Part shown: piece after piece, positions 58,607 through 64,000 of the stretch | Layout of the letters: every line of letters begins with the position of its first letter | How positions within the stretch are numbered: position 1 is the stretch's first letter | Position numbers and translations under genes: made by a program | NCBI GenBank assembly: GCA_026901365.1 | Contig: QLOH01000676.1 | Coordinates: 434,001-498,000 of the forward strand | Reading direction: 5' to 3' | Length of the DNA stretch: 64,000 nucleotides | Source: Sesbania bispinosa | Lineage: Eukaryota; Streptophyta; Magnoliopsida; Fabales; Fabaceae | The notes under the pieces: generated by a model | Database searches by the model: none | What the model was told of the DNA's origin: nothing | What the model saw: the letters and a program-made list of their open reading frames with translations, nothing else

Positions 58607-59786
58607 ATAATATATTTACATAGACCAAAAACATATTTAACCCTATAATATATTATAGAAAAAGTTATATTGTTTTATGACAAAAATTTAACACACTATA
58701 ATATTTTTTCCAAAAAAAATACTTAAATAAATTATGTGAAATACTTATATAAGTGTGAATATAAATTTATGCAAACATCATTACTTTAATAATCTCATAC
58801 GTCCTTTTTCAGATGTTAATGCCTGGCGATTTTGGTCAAATTAATATATGGCTTTTTTTTTAAGAAAAACATATGAAAAAACTTTTCCACAGATGTGTGG
58901 GATCATGACCTAGGCCCAATCAGAAGATGCAGGGGTCCGGGATTCCAATATCCAAGTATGTTATGTCCTAATCATTTTAAAGCCCAATAAGCATTACAGT
59001 GTTTTTTCGTTCAAAATAAGCATTATAGGCTGACAAAAAAAATAAGCATTAGAGTGTCCCTCTAGGTTAGAGTTATTTTATATATGAGTAGAATTATTCT
59101 AAAAATCAGTTAAAAATGAGTAAAAAATAAATGATTGTGAAACTTTAAAACAAACAACCACACAGTAAATACTGGCAGGTGCGGACACAGAGAGTATAGT
59201 TGAGCAAAGGCCTAAACGTGACCAAAAAGAGAGTCAAGACCTACAGAATCTTCAACTAAATAAGTAAAAATAGTAACCCAGAGAATATGCTACGAAGTTT
59301 CATGGACTTTTGGCCTAGAAGGAAAAGATTTACTTGATCAGCAAATGAAAGTCACATATTGTATTAAAAGAAAAAAAAAACACATGAAAAATAGGCTACA
59401 CTAGAAACATATTACAACCACAATCAGAAATTGCTTACTTTGCAAAACAAAACTACCAAAAAAATGTATCATTACAAAGAGTTCTTTCGCTTTGGTTCCT
59501 TGGGTTGGGATCATCTGACGAATTTGTATGTGGTGTTCAAAAACCAAAATGTCAAACTTATAGGAAGAAAAAAGAAAGACATGACGACCGACCACATTAT
59601 CCTGAAGAATTCTGATCTATATCTCATCTTGCTGCAAACCTCCTTTTGTTTGGTTCTTTTCTTTTCATTATATGGAAGTAATTATTTTTAGCTCATGCCT
59701 GTCCAGGTTTGTAATTACACAATCAAGAATATTATTATGTACCATTTACTAATAGTTTTGTTGAGTATTTACTCCATGAGATTGTC
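58607..59786. other. Downstream region of the CCCH gene
   Basis: AT-rich. The right part (toward 59786) must hold the 3'UTR of the CCCH zinc-finger gene. Its poly(A) site cannot be fixed from sequence. Confidence 0.4.
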
Positions 59787-61720
59787 TTATCTTTCCAGCT
59801 TGGTTGTTCTGGGTTTAGGTTGTGACATAGCTTTCTCTTGTTCAGTAAGTGCATGGCGGAAATGACATCTGTGGCCATATGGGCATACAACCCCAGCAAG
59901 GACCATCCTGCAGACCTCTGTTTTATAGCGTGGGTGGCGGATGACTGGGCGCAACTCCCCAATACCGTGAGCAAATTGGCAGTGGTCTCCATATGGGCAA
60001 GTGCCCGTCTCCTGCCATTTGTTACACAACTCAGTCTTGAACATCCCTTGGTTATACACTACCATCTCAAGAGGCTCTTCCTCTTTCTGCCCTCCTCGAA
60101 CATATACCTTTTGCTGTATCAGCAACATACACACAAGTCAAATGATTTTCTAATAATTTGGATGCTACGTCATATGCATCTGTATTTCAGGATATATAAA
60201 CAACAGTGCTCAAGCAAGTTAATTATTATTACATGTACTTTACACACACATTTTCATTTTCCTTCATGTTCTGTGCTGACAACAAGATTAATTTTTCATC
60301 ATTTAAAATATATAACATATTTGCATCCATTTTATCCTACAAACTCACATTTAATTGGTAGCGATACCTATAAGTTTATAACTCTCAAAGTATTTTTGTT
60401 TTTGGCTATTAACATTGAACTTAGAAACCACTAGTAGCAGCACTTACTTAATGGGAAAAGTTAGAATCCCATCCCACCTAACGACCCTTAAAGCCCAGGA
60501 TGCCAGCACACACGTAACAACTGTCACAAAAAGGCTTAAGAGTTGGGCTACTTCTTTTGTGCCTCACAGCAACTAGAGCTAATGGGGTCCTGTGAGTGAA
60601 CCCCAATAGGCCAATACTAACAACTAACTAGATTTCCACTTACATTCCACCCTTGCAAAACAAGCAGACGCAAACCAAAAAACAACCAAACTACTACGTT
60701 CGTTGCAGCTACCAGGTAATGACATAGACAAGCAAGGTTTTACTTCTTTTGGAAGAAAAATAATTAGCAACTAACAGGCAGGTCAAGTTCGGTAAATAAC
60801 GATAAAAGCAATAATCACACAAGAAAGCAAAGAAGAGTATTATTTATTATAATAATAATATCAACAACAATTAATATTTAATTAATAATAATATAATAAT
60901 AATTAGAACAATAAAAATAAAAATAAAAATTATAAGAACGATAAAGAAATTGTGACTGAATTGGAAAGCAAGTATAGCATGTGTTGCTTACAACGGCATC
61001 AGGTGGAGTGGAGGACGTGCGTGGGCGAGTAGCACCCTTGGTGCGACAAGCATTATTGGTGGCAACGTTTGCAGACTGAGCCATCTTCAAGTAGCCATTG
61101 GACCTCACAGATATGCTTTTGGGCAGCGCGAATCTCTCCACTTCAACACCGTTATTCTCAATCACGCTGGTTGGACTCTCGTCCGAACCTTCCTGCAGCT
61201 CATTATTATTATTATTATTTTTAATAATATTGTTGTTATTCCAATCAGCGCAGTTCTCTTTCCCATCCCCAATGTGGAAGCTACGGAACCCATGCAAGAT
61301 GTCAAACGGTGTCGTCTGATTCTGGCCGGAGGAACCGCCGCCGAATCGATTCTCCAGCGAAGCCTGGACGACGAGATTCAACTGCTTCTGCAGGTCCTTG
61401 TTCATAGCACGGAGTTGGCTATTCTCTTGCCGCAGAGCTTCCACCTCTTTGGAAGTTTCCACGAGGCGAGTGAGGCACATGCTGTGCCGATTCACCATAT
61501 CCTGGTGTTTCTGTATGACGCACGAGTCGTACTGAGTTGCCGAGTCAGAGTAGGGGTAAAGCGAGACGCCGCTGCCGTTGCTGCAGTTTCCAGAGAGATT
61601 ATCATTCGACAAAGCGGAGTAGAAGGAACCAAAGGAGCCACCACTGGACTGCATTTGACCGGCGGTGTTGGCGCCAAAACCGCTGTTGGAGGAGGGAGAG
61701 CAAGCATCCTTGTTAAGCAT
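59787..61720 (-). CDS. C3H14-like: Tandem CCCH zinc-finger protein, C3H14/C3H15 (CDM1) type
   Basis: A 351-residue protein in two coding exons: 61720-60992 (243 codons) and 60113-59787 (108 codons plus stop), joined in phase 0. Donor GTT/GTAAGC and acceptor GATACAG/CAA enclose an 878-bp intron. The N-terminal part is Ser/Gly/Asn-rich; residues ~72-122 form a coiled coil (EVEALRQENSQLRAMNKDLQ); KSISVRSNGYLKMAQSAN is a family motif. The fingers are C273-x8-C282-x5-C288-x3-H292 and C311-x8-C320-x5-C326-x3-H330 with an 18-residue linker, both preceded by TELC/TEVC-type leads as in TTP-like RNA-binding proteins. Arabidopsis C3H14 and C3H15 bind AU-rich mRNA and influence secondary-wall formation and anther callose; which ortholog this is cannot be told here. 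An Asn run (NNNNIIKNNNNNN) is low-complexity. Confidence 0.95.
60114..60991 (-). other. Intron between the coding exons of the CCCH gene
   Basis: GT-AG intron of 878 bases inferred from the phase-0 join that reconstructs a full family protein. No nested gene is seen. Confidence 0.85.
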
Positions 61721-61739
61721 TTTGCTCGATGAACGAGAG

Positions 61740-62037
61740 CTGCAAAGAATCGAAGATTTTCAAAACCGTGACGATCAATTAACCGAATCATTAATTGGAA
61801 AAACTCTTATGCGATCGAAGATTTTCCAAAAAATGTGACGATCAATTAAACGAATCTTTGCACAGAAAATATATAAATTCACAGAAACAAATTCAAGAAA
61901 CATGTATGAAATGAGAAATAACTCTAACAAATGTATGAGAATATTCAAAGAGAAATGAAAAAAACTACGCATCGATCAATGAAGATAGTCGAACGTAACA
62001 AAGACGAAGACGAGGAGAAACGAAGAGAAGCCTTTAC
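61740..62037 (-). other. Probable 5'UTR intron of the CCCH gene
   Basis: Minus-strand donor GAG/GTAAAG at 62038/62037 and acceptor TTCTTTGCAG ending at 61740, 298 bases apart. The resumed leader is 19 bases before the ATG at 61720. A CT-rich leader lies upstream. The intron contains a short direct repeat (61747-61789 and 61813-61856). Confidence 0.65.
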
Positions 62038-62117
62038 CTCACAGTTACTCTGAGCTTAGAGAGAGAAGGTTTTAGAAAGAGAAAGAGCCTTGAGAGAGAG
62101 AGAGGAGGGAGAATGAG

Positions 62118-62126
62118 ATTATATAG
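62118..62126 (-). promoter_or_regulatory. TATA box of the CCCH gene
   Basis: CTATATAAT on the minus strand followed at the proper distance by a CT-rich leader (about 62095-62045). Start of transcription is expected near 62090. Confidence 0.65.
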
Positions 62127-63049
62127 TGGTGATGGTCGAGGAGTGTGTGTTTGGTGCGAGGGAGGGAAAGAAACCGTCTGCAACACACTTCTAACAGAAT
62201 TTCTTTCGATAGTAATTGGGCATCCTTCGGACCTTAATGCAATTTTCGAGGCTGGAGAAGTGAGTTTCCCTAATTACCCCTACGAATTTCCATAGTAATA
62301 GGGCATCCTGTCTGGGGTTTCTTGGGAATTTTTATTTGGATTGTTCCTTGAAACTGAAACGCATCTCTAAACACGGGCCGTTGATATTTCATCACATGGT
62401 GGAAAAGGGTTTCCACAGAAGATCCCATGGGGCTCAATGTATACCTTTCTTGCTCGTTTTATTTTATGAAATAATAATACTAATAATAATATATTCAGTT
62501 TTGATTTTATGGGTACTGAATTGATTTTGCAAGCCTTTTCATTTCGTCTAGACTCAACGACATTATAATGACCTTATCAGTTATTGCTATAAGCATCGTT
62601 CCATAATTAATTTGTAATACAAATGATATTAAATGTTTGAATACTGTTTTTATGTCAAATCCATTAATTACACTCACATCATTAATTACTTAATGCAGAT
62701 AAATTAATTTGTGTAAGTAATATTTGTCCAAGATCATTGTTCCCGCGTATTTTGTATCCATGTGCATCTGAATACTGTTGAAATGACCAAAGCAGTTGAA
62801 CGGCCTCAAATTGTTCATATATGGTGTTTTAGGAAAATATATAGATATTATTGATAAATTGGTGTTCAAATTTTTATACGACTTAAATAATTAATTATAT
62901 TCTTTGCTCTTTAACACGATTTAAATCATAATGTTGTAGGTAAAATTCACTTTCCCCCCGTTATGGATGATAGTGTCTGTATGAATTTGGAGATATCCGT
63001 GGGAGCCGTCTCATTTGAAAACTTGAGAGTGGTTTTTTTTCGTGGGGAT
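62127..63049. other. Upstream region of the CCCH gene and spacer
   Basis: No gene is seen. The first few hundred bases are presumably promoter, but no specific motif can be supported. Confidence 0.35.
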
Positions 63050-63575
63050 GGGGATAAAACCCCCTCGAAACATATTTGGGGATGCGGGTGGGGATCATTC
63101 CCCCACCCAGTGTGATTCTTGCCCCGCCCCTAACACATAAAATAATTAATATATATGTAAGATTGATAATTTTTCCTATGATTCTTGGATTGTTATATGA
63201 CCTACCTTATTTTGAACTTTGTGTTTGGAGGTTTTCCTACTATAGGGATAAGGTCGAGTATGAAAAATCGCTCCAAATATATTTAGGGATATAGTGAGAT
63301 TATGCTCCTTGTCTCACAAAATCCATAAATAATGAAAATAATAAAATTATCATTAATTATATATATATATAATTGACTTTTAGCCTTTTTTTAATAATTA
63401 ACCTAGTTATGGGGATTTTCGTGGAGACCTATAGGGATATAGGGAATGTGGATGGGGAAAATATTACCACGAGACGTTGATTGAGGGTGGAGATGAGGAC
63501 ACAATTGAGAGGTGGGGACGAGGAGTGGGGAGGTACTCCCCGCCCCAGGCGGGTGCCATCTTTATCCACGATCAA
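63050..63575. mobile_element. GC-rich hAT-like remnant
   Basis: GGGGATGGGGATAAAACCCC-type sequence at the left and GGGGACGAGGAGTGGGGAGG ... CCCCAGGCGGGTGCCATC at the right, around an AT-rich core. The pattern resembles the 19.1-25.3 kb element ends; boundaries are not clear. Confidence 0.4.
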
Positions 63576-63732
63576 CCACAATTAATATAATTAATTAGCT
63601 TTATGTGTAAGTTTAACATCTTTTTTTCATTAATGATTATTCACCTATATATTTCTTTAATTGCGTTATTCACTTTTAAGAATTCAAATCCATGTAGGAG
63701 TCATAGTAAAAGTTAGTTTAATGTTATTATAA

Positions 63733-64000
63733 AATATAGGGTTAAATATGTCTTTAGCACTTGAAATATAGTTGAGATTTGATTTTAGTCCATGTTATTC
63801 AAAATCGGTAGATTTGGTCCCTCAAAAAGTGAAAATACTCTTTTCTTAGTCCTTATCAACACAAATTCGTAGTTAATCCATAGTAAAATTTGTAGCAAAA
63901 ATGTGCAATGAGAATTACTTTTGTGTACTTTCAATTTTTGAATGACCAAAACCACTGCTTTAAAATTACATAGACTAAAATCAAATCTTTATACTTGCCT
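63733..64000. mobile_element. Foldback element cut by window end
   Basis: GGGTTAAATATGTCTTTAGC followed by 'gattttagtccatg', and inverted counterparts (ATGACCAAAACCAC, CATAGACTAAAATCAAATCT) at 63943-63990. Same style as the MULE foldbacks; the right end lies beyond the window. Confidence 0.5.

Noticed and set aside
59838..61732. Plus-strand open frames of 198, 152 and 73 codons over the CCCH gene
   Set aside because: Antisense shadows of the two CCCH exons; they contain no domain and cross splice sites.
1..64000. tRNA, rRNA genes or CRISPR arrays
   Set aside because: I found no tRNA cloverleaf with A and B boxes and no rRNA segment. The tandem arrays have no spacer/repeat pattern and a plant chromosome would not carry CRISPR.

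Overview
This is a stretch of plant nuclear chromosome: AT-rich, gene-poor, and densely packed with transposable-element debris. A legume (Fabaceae) is the best guess. The main reason is a pair of minus-strand microRNA hairpins whose arms match, from memory, soybean-type miR2118 and miR482b. A general dicot origin is certain; the exact genus cannot be read from the sequence alone.

Only two ordinary protein-coding genes look intact. At 2887-3375 (+) is a single-exon RING-H2 ubiquitin ligase of the RHA2A/RHA2B type. At 59787-61720 (-), with its leader reaching about 62.09 kb, is a tandem CCCH zinc-finger protein of the C3H14/C3H15 (CDM1) type. It has two coding exons and a probable 5'UTR intron. 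Between them, at 48.4, 50.8 and 54.4 kb, lie three foldback microRNA precursors of the miR482/miR2118 superfamily. All are on the minus strand and each has a TATA-like box upstream. This family is known to target the P-loop region of NBS-LRR resistance-gene transcripts and to trigger phased siRNAs. A weak candidate for a short transcript is at about 27.05-27.72 kb (-).

Broken genes: a receptor-like kinase pseudogene of the LRK10-like kind (10.69-11.57 kb, +); a FAR1/FHY3-related pseudogene that keeps the FAR1 and SWIM domains but lacks the transposase core (40.9-42.07 kb, -); and a piece of plastid ycf2 inserted in a tandem-repeat array (57.76-58.03 kb).

Mobile elements, left to right: (1) 0-14 kb carries small MITEs, including a three-element nest at 4.5-5.3 kb. 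(2) 14.7-18.6 kb is a 5'-truncated L1-type LINE with a perfect 13-bp target-site duplication and only three disabling lesions. (3) 19.1-25.35 kb is a composite inside GC-rich hAT-like ends: a solo LTR with TSD, then a Ty3/gypsy (Athila-like) LTR-PBS-gag fragment flanked by 874-bp direct repeats, suggesting exchange between a filled and an empty allele. (4) 33.2-39.3 kb is an AT-rich block with a convincing Helitron 3' end, a 556-bp tandem duplication and nested foldback MULEs. (5) 43.3-45.0 kb is a non-autonomous hAT with a perfect 14-bp TIR and 8-bp TSD, holding two foldback elements and a perfect 51-bp hairpin. (6) 47.1-47.6 and 57.4-58.6 kb are two arrays of the same ~130-bp repeat. (7) 51.8-53.3 kb holds Stowaway MITEs, one split by an 8-bp-TSD hAT element. 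The rest is AT-rich spacer in which I see no genes.
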